Below, one piece after another: positions 11,401-19,838 of a stretch of DNA of 64,000 bases. Position numbers and translations under genes: made by a program. Numbering within the stretch: the stretch's first letter is position 1; each line of letters starts with the position of its first letter. The stretch is from Eukaryota sp. TZLM1-RC. Taxonomy: Eukaryota; Metamonada: BaSk clade. The notes under the pieces were generated by a model. It did no database searches. It was not told the origin of the DNA and saw only the letters and a program-made list of their open reading frames with translations. Location of the stretch: positions 682,001 through 746,000 of the forward strand of contig JAUPSS010000004.1 of NCBI GenBank assembly GCA_040285825.1, read 5' to 3'.

Positions 11401-12510
11401 ATTAGTGACCAATCTCCAAAGATTGGTGATATCAACACCTCATTTTTACCTAAAAATGTGTTCTGGTACAGAGTGTGTTCTGGATGTTATTCGGACCCTC
11501 TAGTGCTTTTCGTTGTAGAACTTGCTTTGAGAGTTTCTCCATGGTTTAATGATTTTTGGAAGAATTTTGGACGTGCAAATAGATTAAAGCTGTTGTCACT
11601 TCTCTTGAGAGACCATCAAGAGGAAGGAGCAACCAGAAAAATATCTGATGGTGTTTCTCTGGAGGATCAAAGCCAATTTAGAGAGTACTTGGATCAACCA
11701 GATTCCTTGGTATTTGAAGGTTATGTCACTGCTCTCCTTGATGCTACTCAATTGAACAGTCTCGATGAAGTCGACAAGAAACAGAAAGAATTAGAAACTA
11801 AACTTGACCGTATTCATGGTATTCATGGTAAAAATCGGCCTTTGAAAGTACTTCAACTTGATGGAAACTCTTTCAATGACCCGATTAAACTCGCTCAATT
11901 ATTAAAATTTTATTCAAAATTAAATGAATTTTCCCTTGCATCGAACAAAATCACCCACATTGGTTGTAAAGCTTTGGCCGAGGCTTTGGAAGTTAATTCT
12001 TCATTAAAGAGACTGGTGTTGGATCATAACCCTATTGGCGACCAAGGTATTCAATCCCTTGCAAAAGCTTTGAAGTTGAATAATTCATTGGAATTGCTGA
12101 TTCTGGAAAAAACTAATTGCACACCAACAGGAGTTTCTGCTCTCGGTCAAGCTTTAAAGGTTAATACTAAGCTTAAAGTACTTCGTCTTCATGACAATAA
12201 TATTGGAGATGAAGGTGTTGCTGCTTTATGTGATGGGTTAAGGATAAATAAGAATTTGGGACAATTAGGGTTGAAACACAACAATATTGCAAGTAATGGA
12301 GCTATAAACTTGGCAAATGCTTTATTAGAAAATAATTCACTTAATGGTATTGCTTTGCATTCAAACAAAATTGATGATGCTGGAGTGGACGAGCTTGTTC
12401 GGGTTCTTTCTCAAAATACTAGAATTAAATTGGGATTACAACAAAACATTATCACTAGTGAGAAGGCAACAGCAATCAAAAGTTTATTTGGAGATCGAAT
12501 ATTGATTTAA
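8488..12510 (+). CDS. Large protein with unique N-terminal region and C-terminal LRRs
   Basis: Uninterrupted 1340-codon frame; the ATG at 8488 is the first in frame. Residues 1-1100 match no family I recognise: mostly helical and rich in Phe/Leu/Ser, with a charged Lys/Asp/Glu linker near 665-683 and a DPDSKVDPGPG-type acidic linker near 895. Residues about 1115-1340 form ribonuclease-inhibitor-type LRRs of about 28 residues (for example LKVLRLHDNNIGDEG), as in NLR proteins. No P-loop, kinase motif, signal peptide or membrane segment is seen. The LRR part is almost the same as that of the broken gene at 1441-2799, but the N-termini are unrelated, so LRR 3' ends are exchanged between genes here. 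LRRs of this type bind proteins; a sensing or scaffolding role is inference. Confidence 0.85.
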   Translation: MSLNANSTPNSPCATQPTTITFQHSTAQHKQRVRVLQNYLQEFLDDHPNFCSQQLPDCVRAVSDFCNTPSEQIQDNMLIALLETVLDASHSIVLHEKYIGDLVLIVYCISTCKGSITSADLAFLRKESFPSQTFRAALETFHICNKLLPGEFDLATITDTVKDLYCSVETKEKQHFLKMLINTILQNYSSSGGEWDCFFITDKFNLLHFLENMDETLLLTQAPLSQINKYVYAYLFVIWMKDFREYSSVKDNVLVDELHTLFFSSESFDIRSTDDFITSLCERSNLPQLYPFNVFGQAWIPDFVNLHNKLSDSDFHIWDTCNKAITHSFLSCFSEEVRRNFSDTLFRMCDQQFALPFSNETMTNTAADIQQVLGLSRLANDPKHVLSIFFRAFHHYFNSISSPSESVDTSKSLNEIARDFCGWFKSRLFFNNPESLSQHHDTNQSSNNEEAFLPLKLWDSLNFSFEHFFTTSSDCFQMPFILFGNGASRNLKSFVTSELKPLMNHYLDYCKATLQLFKEYIDLFLTIGKQLSHSDDITSFFWVFKFEKTGDSVVIKILESEVEPNAPTFVIHRLNYNEVAQRFDLLKYVHPFVKEGERLSAYLSLKSLVIILLWLQKKPVGLFLLADEKDKDHSSTVYYAMRHDKTILDRFFTKDITETSESVKKKKEDESSPDKKADKEDESLHEAILSLACDKYCSERVDRVLPGTDSFFNLNWGALYKSQATSTPMMDYYIAAEEFKFDDVGPSNIQKHIGDSLSILIILTLMDLKYYEMHNFLVNDQSNLVLDSCTLSQGIDEYEYRDGLLRWMTENPYGKIFSTIQKFKKQYLATTNYDCVLEGLVQLYTGRQCISAIPQADGTYNNAIPEAGVTSLSDRVVDDLNHDSTNSVEENTDPDSKVDPGPGVVAHLHGVVYDADSIVLYYSQDQELKIKAAREQILKNCITVGLGFFADPTFKQFLKPENSGSVDRLVIISDQSPKIGDINTSFLPKNVFWYRVCSGCYSDPLVLFVVELALRVSPWFNDFWKNFGRANRLKLLSLLLRDHQEEGATRKISDGVSLEDQSQFREYLDQPDSLVFEGYVTALLDATQLNSLDEVDKKQKELETKLDRIHGIHGKNRPLKVLQLDGNSFNDPIKLAQLLKFYSKLNEFSLASNKITHIGCKALAEALEVNSSLKRLVLDHNPIGDQGIQSLAKALKLNNSLELLILEKTNCTPTGVSALGQALKVNTKLKVLRLHDNNIGDEGVAALCDGLRINKNLGQLGLKHNNIASNGAINLANALLENNSLNGIALHSNKIDDAGVDELVRVLSQNTRIKLGLQQNIITSEKATAIKSLFGDRILI

Positions 12511-13034
12511 TTTGGTTTTTATTGTAGTTTTTTTGTGATGGTTTATAAAAGTAAATTAATATAGAAAATATTATTGACTTTTTTCAAACATTGAACGTTC
12601 AATAGCAAATACAATTACTTGTTTTTACTTACAGTTAAAACATTTTCGGCACTTTAATCATTTGATTGCCACAAAACTATTTCAAAAATAGTTTAACCAA
12701 GAATTTCAGTATTTTGTAACTTCTTTGGATTGATGTTGTCGAGGAAATGGCAGTTTACTTCATAAATCACTTATAGCTTCACGTCTTAATAGAATTTATC
12801 ATTCTATGATATTGAATAATATTTGTTTAGTGAACAACCTATAAATCAACATCAAAATAATCCATCTCTCCCAAAACAAAACAACTAGATGCAACCCTCC
12901 TTATAATGAGATCTATGGCAAAGCAAAGCATGAGAAACCATCTTCAACACCCACTGATAAAGGAAAACACATTTCTGTTTTGCCAAAACAATGTGGTGAA
13001 AAGCTGTTTATTATTGTATTCCATGTAATTTACG

Positions 13035-13186
13035 GAATTAGATTCCAATGAAATTGATGATGCTGGCGTAGATGTGTTTGTTCAGCATCATTTTCAAAAT
13101 AGTAGAATCAATTTGAAATTAAAACAAAACAATATCTCCAGAGATAAGGCAAAATCAATCAAAATTATGTTCGAAAGCGAAAAATG
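13035..13186 (+). pseudogene. Orphan LRR remnant, duplicate copy
   Basis: Frame reads NEIDDAGVDVFVQ then NLKLKQNNISRDKAKSI before a TGA at 13184-13186. It is the counterpart of 3255-3406 and keeps slightly more of the original LRR C-terminus. It has no start codon or upstream repeats. Confidence 0.6.
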
Positions 13187-13499
13187 ATTTAATTTGATTT
13201 TTGTTGTAATTGAATTTGTTTTGTGGTGGTTTATAATTGCAAATAATCATAGAAAATAGTATCGAATTTTATCAAACAATGAATCTTCAATAACAATTAT
13301 AAATAGCTTGTTTATACTTAAAGTTTGATGCTTTTGTAGACTGGAACCATTTGCTTGCCGCAATACTATTTCGAAAAATAAGGAACCAAAAGTTGTGGAT
13401 TTTGTTACTGTTTCGGATATCTTGTAAAAACAATCAAAATTCAAAAACAAACTACAGTTTCATGTTATTGTGGAATTTGTCATTTGTTAAATATTGTAC

Positions 13500-13760
13500 C
13501 ATAAATTTTTTGTATGTATGGAATTTGCACACTTATTCAAATTAACTCATAACTAATGGGACGACTATCATTGAACCAAGATTTCCTCTACAAAATCTTG
13601 ATCTGCTTGCTGTCTAGCTAAAGCTTCTCTTATTCGATTGAAAAACCGAGGTCCATAAAATTTGTAATTCCTCTCTGTTGCTAACCACAAGTAATCTTTG
13701 AAATTTCTGTTAAGGATTCGTTTGTTTGCGGTCCTTGGACTGTGGTTTACAAAAGTCACT
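13500..13760 (-). repeat. Interspersed repeat terminus, copy 2
   Basis: A 63-codon minus-strand frame (13759-13568) ends with RFFNRIREALARQQADQDF and a TGA, followed by the conserved GATAGTCGTCCCATTAG trailer. Same element end as at 3885-4135 and 45385-45520. The upstream coding part (SPRTANKRILNRNFKDYLWL) is not recognised. Confidence 0.55.
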
Positions 13761-13789
13761 GATATAGCTTTAATGTAATGTATCTAAAG

Positions 13790-14366
13790 GGGTATGCACC
13801 TGGTGGAGTTCAGCGTTGACAACATTGACCTCAAAACGAGATAGGTTCTGTTATGTAGACATTGAGGTGATTACTGAGCAAGGCATACATTATGAGGAAA
13901 CTAGAATAAAACTTAAGGGTTTGGTCTCTGAATTCAATCTGTTCAGCTAATTTGCAGCAAGATCAATGAGTAGAGTGCATTTAATTCAATTTGAGTGAAT
14001 TGAAAAAGTCTTCTGGTTCATAGAACTCTATGGAAAATACTTCTATTTTTGTAAGTGTTGAGAAGTACACAAGAATTTCAGAAATAACAAAAATACCAAT
14101 AAAATAAAACGGTGAATGCAGAACTTTTATGCTGGAGAAGAAGAAAATTAGTGTGAATGACATAAGTGTCCATTTGGTTGTCAAAACAAGAAATAATTGT
14201 TACCAGTTTCTCTGTATGATTTTGAAACAATTATAATGTCATGAATGATATTATACAAAGTTGACAAGTTTTTCAGTTATGTTGGATAAGAATATTGCAT
14301 TCCTCACCACAGCTCCTGAGAAGAACAGAATCGGCAAAAGATGGTTACTTATCTTGTCAGAAATTG
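13790..14366 (+). pseudogene. Ty3/gypsy-type RT-RNase H relic, copy 2
   Basis: Duplicate of 4165-4745. The RNase H part (KNRIGKRWLLILSEI) is cut at the start of the DNA transposon at about 14370. It carries stops and is not functional. Confidence 0.5.
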
Positions 14367-14367
14367 T

Positions 14368-14845
14368 CAGAAATAGTCTGAGTGAGACTAATTTTGTCCT
14401 GAGTTTCTTGAACATTTTTCCAGTACTTTTTTCAAAAACTTATAAAATTTTGTACCAATCATTTTTTATTCAACATTTTCTCTTACTAATGAACCGGTTG
14501 TGATGAAGATATCTGGGAAGATGTGAGTGACGACGATGATTTCACTGAAGTACAGGGATTCGACGATAATTCAGAGGAGGAAATTCAAGTAACCGAAGAT
14601 CTGAAGCTGAAGGATGAAGAAGAGGATGAATGTTATATTTTAGACTAGATTGTGTGCTTTTTATTGATGAAGATGTTGTTTGTCTGGTGGTCAAAGGAAA
14701 TAAGGTCGAGACAAAATTAGACTCACTGCAAAATTAGTCTCAGTTCAGAATTAGTCTCACTGCAAAATTAGTCTGAGTGAGACTAATATTGTCCGGAAAG
14801 CACAAACAACTCAGTACAAAATTAGTCTGAGTGAGACTAATTACT
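14368..14845. mobile_element. Internally deleted DNA transposon with palindromic termini
   Basis: Both ends carry the same signal: AGTCTGAGTGAGACTAAT, an inverted repeat with a 5-bp centre, at 14375-14392 (followed by TTTGTCC), 14769-14787 (followed by ATTGTCC) and 14823-14841. The right end also has direct iterations of CAAAATTAGTCTCACTG-like units at 14712-14770. Between them 14504-14648 encodes a short, extremely acidic tail ending DEEEDECYILD and TAG, resembling the acidic C-terminus of pogo/Tc1-type transposases. The rest of the transposase is gone, so it would be non-autonomous. Superfamily assignment is inference. Confidence 0.5.
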
Positions 14846-14849
14846 GCCA

Positions 14850-15303
14850 ACAGTATAAGTGTCAAGAATGAGATTTTGGCGAATCCAATATAACTTGTGG
14901 AATAATTGTAAGTAATTTATTGATGTTTGTAGGTTATCCTGTGAGCTTTAGACTGTAAAAAATATTGTTTTAGATTTTTGATTCTATATGAATCAGTCTG
15001 ATAATGAATCAAATTAAATGTAATCCAATCAAAAATTCAGTTTCAGAGAAACTGCATTAAATTGAGTGGGTCCTGGTTTACAGTTGTTCTATAGGGGCAT
15101 AAGAACCAACAAAACAAGAAAAGTCCCTTTGTTGATTGTTATCTATCTTGTGACGGGTAATAACTCCAATAATAATTTTGCTATCATGTGGACAAATAAT
15201 GAATTGCAAGGCTGATATGAAAGCAAATCATAAAACACTTGAATTTTGGCAATGGCCAACACCAAAATCTTTGGATTTAAAATTCAATTCACTACAAACT
15301 CTT
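14850..15303. promoter_or_regulatory. Upstream region of the Rpn10 gene
   Basis: No gene or repeat recognised. Presumed promoter and 5' UTR of the proteasome gene that starts at 15304; no specific motif identified. Confidence 0.3.
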
Positions 15304-16403
15304 ATGCCCGAAGCCATACTTCTTTGGTTTGTCTTCCAGGCCCCAGCACCTCTTATCTTAGTCTAGATAACTCTGAATACATGCGTAATGGAGATCTTCC
15401 TCCTAATCGTTTCAAAGCTCAATCATATGCTGCAGGAATGATAGCACGACGTACTGTCAATGACAACCATGAAAACGCAATCGGAGTACTCACAATGGGC
15501 ACCATCCATAACAACCCCTCCGTTGTCTACCCTCTCGGCCGAGATCTCAGCCGTGTATACAAGGAAATAGACAGGATCGAGCATTGTCCACATACCGATT
15601 TCACCACAGCCATGGAGAATGCCATTCTAGTGCTCAAGAACCGGCCAGGCTCTAACCAAAGGCAGCGATGCATTGCTTTTATTGGCTCACCACTACGTTT
15701 ATCTACTGAAGAAATCGTCAAAATTGGAAAAAAGCTTCGTAAACACAACATTGGAGTAGACGTGGTTAATATTGCCGAACCCAACAATACTGATTTACTC
15801 CAAGAATTTATTAATCAGGTCAATGTAGATGACAATTCTCACCTCATAACAGTACCTTCAGGACCTCATCAGCTCTCTGATATGATTACCTCTACTCCCA
15901 TATTTGGAGCTGGAGGAGGTGTTCCTGCCGAGGAAGAGATGGATGATGAGCTTAGAGCGGTGCTGGAGATGTCTAGGAGAGAAGCAGAGATGGCAGGACA
16001 AGTACCAATGGAACAAGCCGACTCAACTCCGTCACAACAGGAGAGTGTAGAGGGTGCAGATGATCGTGTAGTTTTGGACATTGTGAATAGAATAAGAAGA
16101 GGCGAGGATGTTCCTTTTGATAGCTTGACTGAAGAACAACAAACACAAGTAGCCATATTGTTATCAACAGAGGAAGAGCAGCAACAAGAACAACAGCCTT
16201 CCGACACAACCCCAACACAAGAACATGAAAGGAGTTCAAGGTCAAGTGTTAACGTAGATGATTCTTATCTATTGGGAGAAACAGGGGCGATGGAAGAGTT
16301 GTTGAGTAGTGTTCCTGGTGTGGATCTTAGCCATCCTGATGTACAGCAAGCGTTGGAAGAACAACGTAAGAAGAAGGAAGAAGAGGATAAAAAGGAGGGT
16401 TAA
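15304..16403 (+). CDS. RPN10: 26S proteasome regulatory subunit Rpn10 (PSMD4/S5a)
   Basis: Ubiquitin receptor in the base/lid interface of the 19S particle. Two exons, 15304-15326 and 15362-16403, joined across a 35-nt intron (GT at 15327, AG at 15360-15361), give MPEAILLCLDNSEYMRNGD, the canonical Rpn10 N-terminus; without the intron the frame has no sensible start. The vWA domain covers about residues 1-190 (conserved MRNGD, a FIGSP stretch, and SHLITVPSGP). One clear ubiquitin-interacting motif follows (ELRAVLEMSRREAE, about residue 204) and a weaker one near 264 (QTQVAILLSTEEE). The C-terminus is Lys/Glu-rich, as usual. Length of 354 residues fits the family. A poly(A) signal AATAAA follows the stop. 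The gene converges on the small ORF at 16505-16657. Confidence 0.95.
15327..15361 (+). other. 35-nt spliceosomal intron in Rpn10
   Basis: Begins GTTTGT and ends TTATCTTAG. Removing it restores the highly conserved LCLDNSEYMRNGD junction in phase 2, which makes the assignment strong. Confidence 0.9.
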
Positions 16404-16504
16404 ATGTAGATGTCCTAATAAAACACTTTAAAAACTAGACTTTATTTACAAGAACCATAACAACAATGAAGAAGTGGAGAGAACTATACAGCAAAACGAA
16501 ACAG

Positions 16505-16657
16505 CTATTGTGACGAGGATTGGGGAGAGAGCTTGTACTCGAGTTGATCGAGCTTGGCTTTAAAGTCGTCTATGATCTCAGATTCTGTAAGTGATTTGTC
16601 TTGCTTTGGAGAGGATCGCTGAGGTGTGGAGATAGGAGTTTGTTGGCTTGTAGACAT
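16505..16657 (-). CDS. Small 50-residue protein, unknown
   Basis: Minus-strand ORF starting at ATG 16657: a Ser/Thr/Gln/Pro-rich start (MSTSQQTPISTPQRSS), then an amphipathic helix ESEIIDDFKAKLDQLEYKL and a Ser/Gln-rich end. It is followed by its own AATAAA (plus strand 16440 region), overlapping the 3' end of Rpn10 tail to tail. Upstream, 16717-16733 carries a 17-bp motif shared with the promoter of tubulin cofactor B. The motif, the helix and the convergent poly(A) signals argue for a real gene; the family is not recognised. Confidence 0.5.
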   Translation of the reverse strand: MSTSQQTPISTPQRSSPKQDKSLTESEIIDDFKAKLDQLEYKLSPQSSSQ

Positions 16658-16716
16658 CGGCTAAGAAGATACAAATGACAAGAGATGGTAAAGCGTTGAG
16701 ATGGATGGATAGAGAT

Positions 16717-16733
16717 GAAATGAATCAAGATTG
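16717..16733 (-). promoter_or_regulatory. Shared 17-bp upstream motif, copy 1
   Basis: GATGAAATGAATCAAGAT on the plus strand (ATCTTGATTCATTTC in the gene's direction) lies about 60-75 bp before the ATG at 16657. The same string with one difference sits about 60-85 bp before the ATG of tubulin cofactor B at 27116-27133. Likely a promoter or 5' UTR element. Confidence 0.4.
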
Positions 16734-16734
16734 T

Positions 16735-17909
16735 CTTTGAACTCATCGCTTAGTTTATAATTTATAATTTCAAATGAGGTTTCAAGATGACGTCGTGATG
16801 ACGTGGCACACACTTCAATGTTATGTATTCGTTTTATAAAAGTCTGTTTCGTCTTTTCACGTGAACAAGCAACCGATCTTTTCTTTCTTTGAATTGGATA
16901 TTTAGTCAAAGGGTAAGCAATGTCACAGGAGGTTCTGAAAGCCATTATTATCTTTGCAATGCACATTACATATATGTACAGTATACTGAGATCTCAAATG
17001 TAACTTCTTATTATATAATTGTAGTACCCCTACATTGTACTAACACAAAATCTTGATGTAGACTTCTTTAAAACAATTGGGACAGAACACAAGAGATTAT
17101 GGAATTAACAAAAATTGTTGAATGGACTTGATTTAAAAAACAGTTTTTGTCAACATTTCAATTGATTATGAGGATAGTGACTCGTTTCACAAATTTCCAC
17201 ATATTATGGTGTTGTGTTCAATGATCATTGATGTAAATCAGCCACAGTCATGAAATTTGAAGTCATGTAGGGTCCTTAATGGTTTTGTTTGTTGATACGG
17301 AAACAGCACATTGAAATATTTATACAATTGCAAATTGACTTCATCATATCACTCGTTTGTTCTCGATATTTTCAGAACGCATTTATGCATTATAGATAGA
17401 AGCCATCACATTGAAACTTTTACTAAACCTTCATTGCGGAAGTCATCATCACGGATGATGTGAAATAATGTTGTTGGGAAAAGTTGCTTTTTTCCAATCA
17501 AATGGAGATGAAATTCAGTTTTGGATTATAATATCACCATGAATCTAAATATAAAATAAAAATAAATATAATGAAAAAAAGGAACAATATCCGACATTGA
17601 ATTGGTAAAATCTACCTCCTTCATTTGCAGCTGGTACTGAATGAAAGCAATTTATGAACTTCATGTTTTTATCAATTAAAGATGTGACAGATAAAGTTTC
17701 ATATAAGAGTAGTTCCAAATAAATATCCATCTTCACATTCGTCACTCCTGATCTACAATTGATTAGTAATGATATCCTTCAAAAACCCAGCAGATGAATT
17801 CTTTATATTAGAATGCAAAAAACATTTTGAACCAATTCGAAAATTAACCTATATTGTTTTTGTTCAGGTTTATAACAATTGTTTTATAGCAATTTTTCTA
17901 CATTGCTGT
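16735..17909. other. Intergenic, nothing recognised
   Basis: AT-rich DNA with a short minus-strand ORF (16966-16661) overlapping the upstream motif, which I regard as chance. No RNA gene or repeat identified. Confidence 0.4.
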
Positions 17910-18139
17910 AGGTCGGGACTTTCCTTTTGCCTACAGCAAAAATAACTATTTTGGCTTGGGGAAGGAACAATAAAGGTGTACTAGGTACATCTGATTTGAT
18001 TAAACGACCCATAACATCATTTGAATCTGAATTACATTGCAGTTTTCACAATGAAAAACAGAATGTTGATAGAAGGTTTAGTGGTCTCATCAAATTAATT
18101 CATTTTGAATATTTCCAACATTTGAAAATCTTTTGGTAA
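17910..18139 (+). pseudogene. RCC1-LRR family fragment
   Basis: Reads LAWGRNNKGVLGTSDLIKRP then RRFSGLIKLIHFEYFQHLKI, matching the RCC1-to-LRR hinge of the intact gene at 37614-39859. A frame change near 17945 and a TAA at 18137 leave only about 75 codons. A dispersed dead copy. Confidence 0.7.
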
Positions 18140-19838
18140 TTATCCCAAAATAATTATCAGATGCTACTTCAATTGTTTAATCGGAAGGAAAAAATTTCTT
18201 AAAATGATGAACCTTTTGACGTTTTTGGATCTTTAAAAAGTCGTCAAGATCGAAATTTAAACAAAAATGTTTGTCTATTACATACATATAGTAGAAACAA
18301 GAATGTGCTATCAGAAAGTGTGGATGATAGTGTGAGAAATACGACCTGTTGGTAAATCTCCGATCCAACGTCCAACAAATAATTATTTTTAAGAATTGTA
18401 TTAACCTTGCAATTTAATATGTATATTGGTTGCAAGGATAACATTGAAATAATATGTATCTTTTATACTACATAACTACATAAAATGGTAGCATATGATT
18501 TTCTCTTAACCACCACACGTTGTGGCCAAAAGCACTGTTGATGCTGATTGGTAAAAACGTATTCCACAGGTTTTAGAATTGTAAAAGCCAAAAAATGAGC
18601 AAGCAAAACATGTTCAAGAGTACGTGAATACTGTAGTTTTGAGAGGAAATTTTGAAATTGTTAACAAAACAATGCTGAAAAGCTACCAATTCAATGTGAA
18701 CCAATTAACAAAACCAGTCCGAAAGAGTAGTTTTAATAATCAATACTGTTCAACCAGTACAATATTTCTGTTTCACTAGTCAAAAAACAAACCAGAGGAA
18801 ACACTGGCCATTTCTCCATTGGTTGTCATTTACCGTAATTAAGAGTTATAAGGTTGGAAATGAATAACAGGTTTTTGTTACGCGTTTTTTTGGTGACGTG
18901 GCCATCAATGAAATATTCGTAGATATATATGTAAAATTACTAGAAATGAGGTTCGCATTCGTTAAATTATTCACCAATTTCGCTTTTTCATAAATTCAGT
19001 TAAAGGTAAAGAACTATTGAGCTTTTATTTACACTCCAATGAGAAATGAAATTTTGAAAAAAAGTGGTATTCTCAGATATTTTCGGTCTGTTGACATTGC
19101 TGGGAAAAAAGTTCTGTAGGATAAAGCTATACAACTAGTGTTTCTTGAAAAATCGGAGGTTCACTGCTTTTGAGATACGAACGCTAACTCATGTTAACAG
19201 CATCATTGACGCTCAAAGAAATTATACAGCATGGAATTTGTAGAAGTTGAAGTCAAATTTTCCCATGACATCATCCAACATGACTAAGAACATCAAGATA
19301 ACAAAAGGACTGTAATGGATCCTAAATTGGCCACCCATAAGTGCAATGTACCTCATTGATGTTGATCCATAAACCAAATCATCTAAATCTGATTCATGAT
19401 ATCCATATAGAAGAGAATTCCATGAATAGACTGAGAGTCATAACGTTCAACATGTATAAATGTTTGCAGATTCACTAAAGCTCATCCTTAAATTCACAAA
19501 ATAAAACAGGATTTATTGAATCAGGACTACCTCCCTTCAATGATTTGTGTATCTGATTGTGAAAATTGAGATCCAAAACGTGCAAAGTAGATGAGTGAGA
19601 AATACAGGAAAATTTGTTTTGAAACAACCGAAAATTTGTGAAACCATTGAATTAACCAATTCTTCAACTGTTGATTTATTAGGTTTATGTCCATCGGATA
19701 ATTGCTTTGAAGTTGAAGACAAATCTTCCCGTTATAAACGAAAATAAGACAACGAAATGTTTATCAAAAGACAAAGGGTGGAGGTGACAATGATGATTAC
19801 CCACAAGCAGGCTAACAGTGCAGAATCAAAAGCATAAA
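18140..19838. other. Intergenic, nothing recognised
   Basis: AT-rich sequence with only short, composition-driven ORFs on both strands. Confidence 0.4.

Larger units (their letters stand above)
12511..14366. repeat. Segmental duplicate, copy 2
   Basis: Continues the LRR similarity into non-coding DNA and matches 2800-4745 in order and orientation. Copy 2 ends at TTATCTTGTCAGAAATT, where copy 1 runs on into the RNase H relic. Here a DNA-transposon remnant starts instead, and the motif GTCAGAAAT is directly repeated at the junction. Confidence 0.8.

Noticed and set aside
15869-16245. Ser/Cys-rich minus ORFs inside Rpn10
   Set aside because: Shadow frames of the Rpn10 coding strand.
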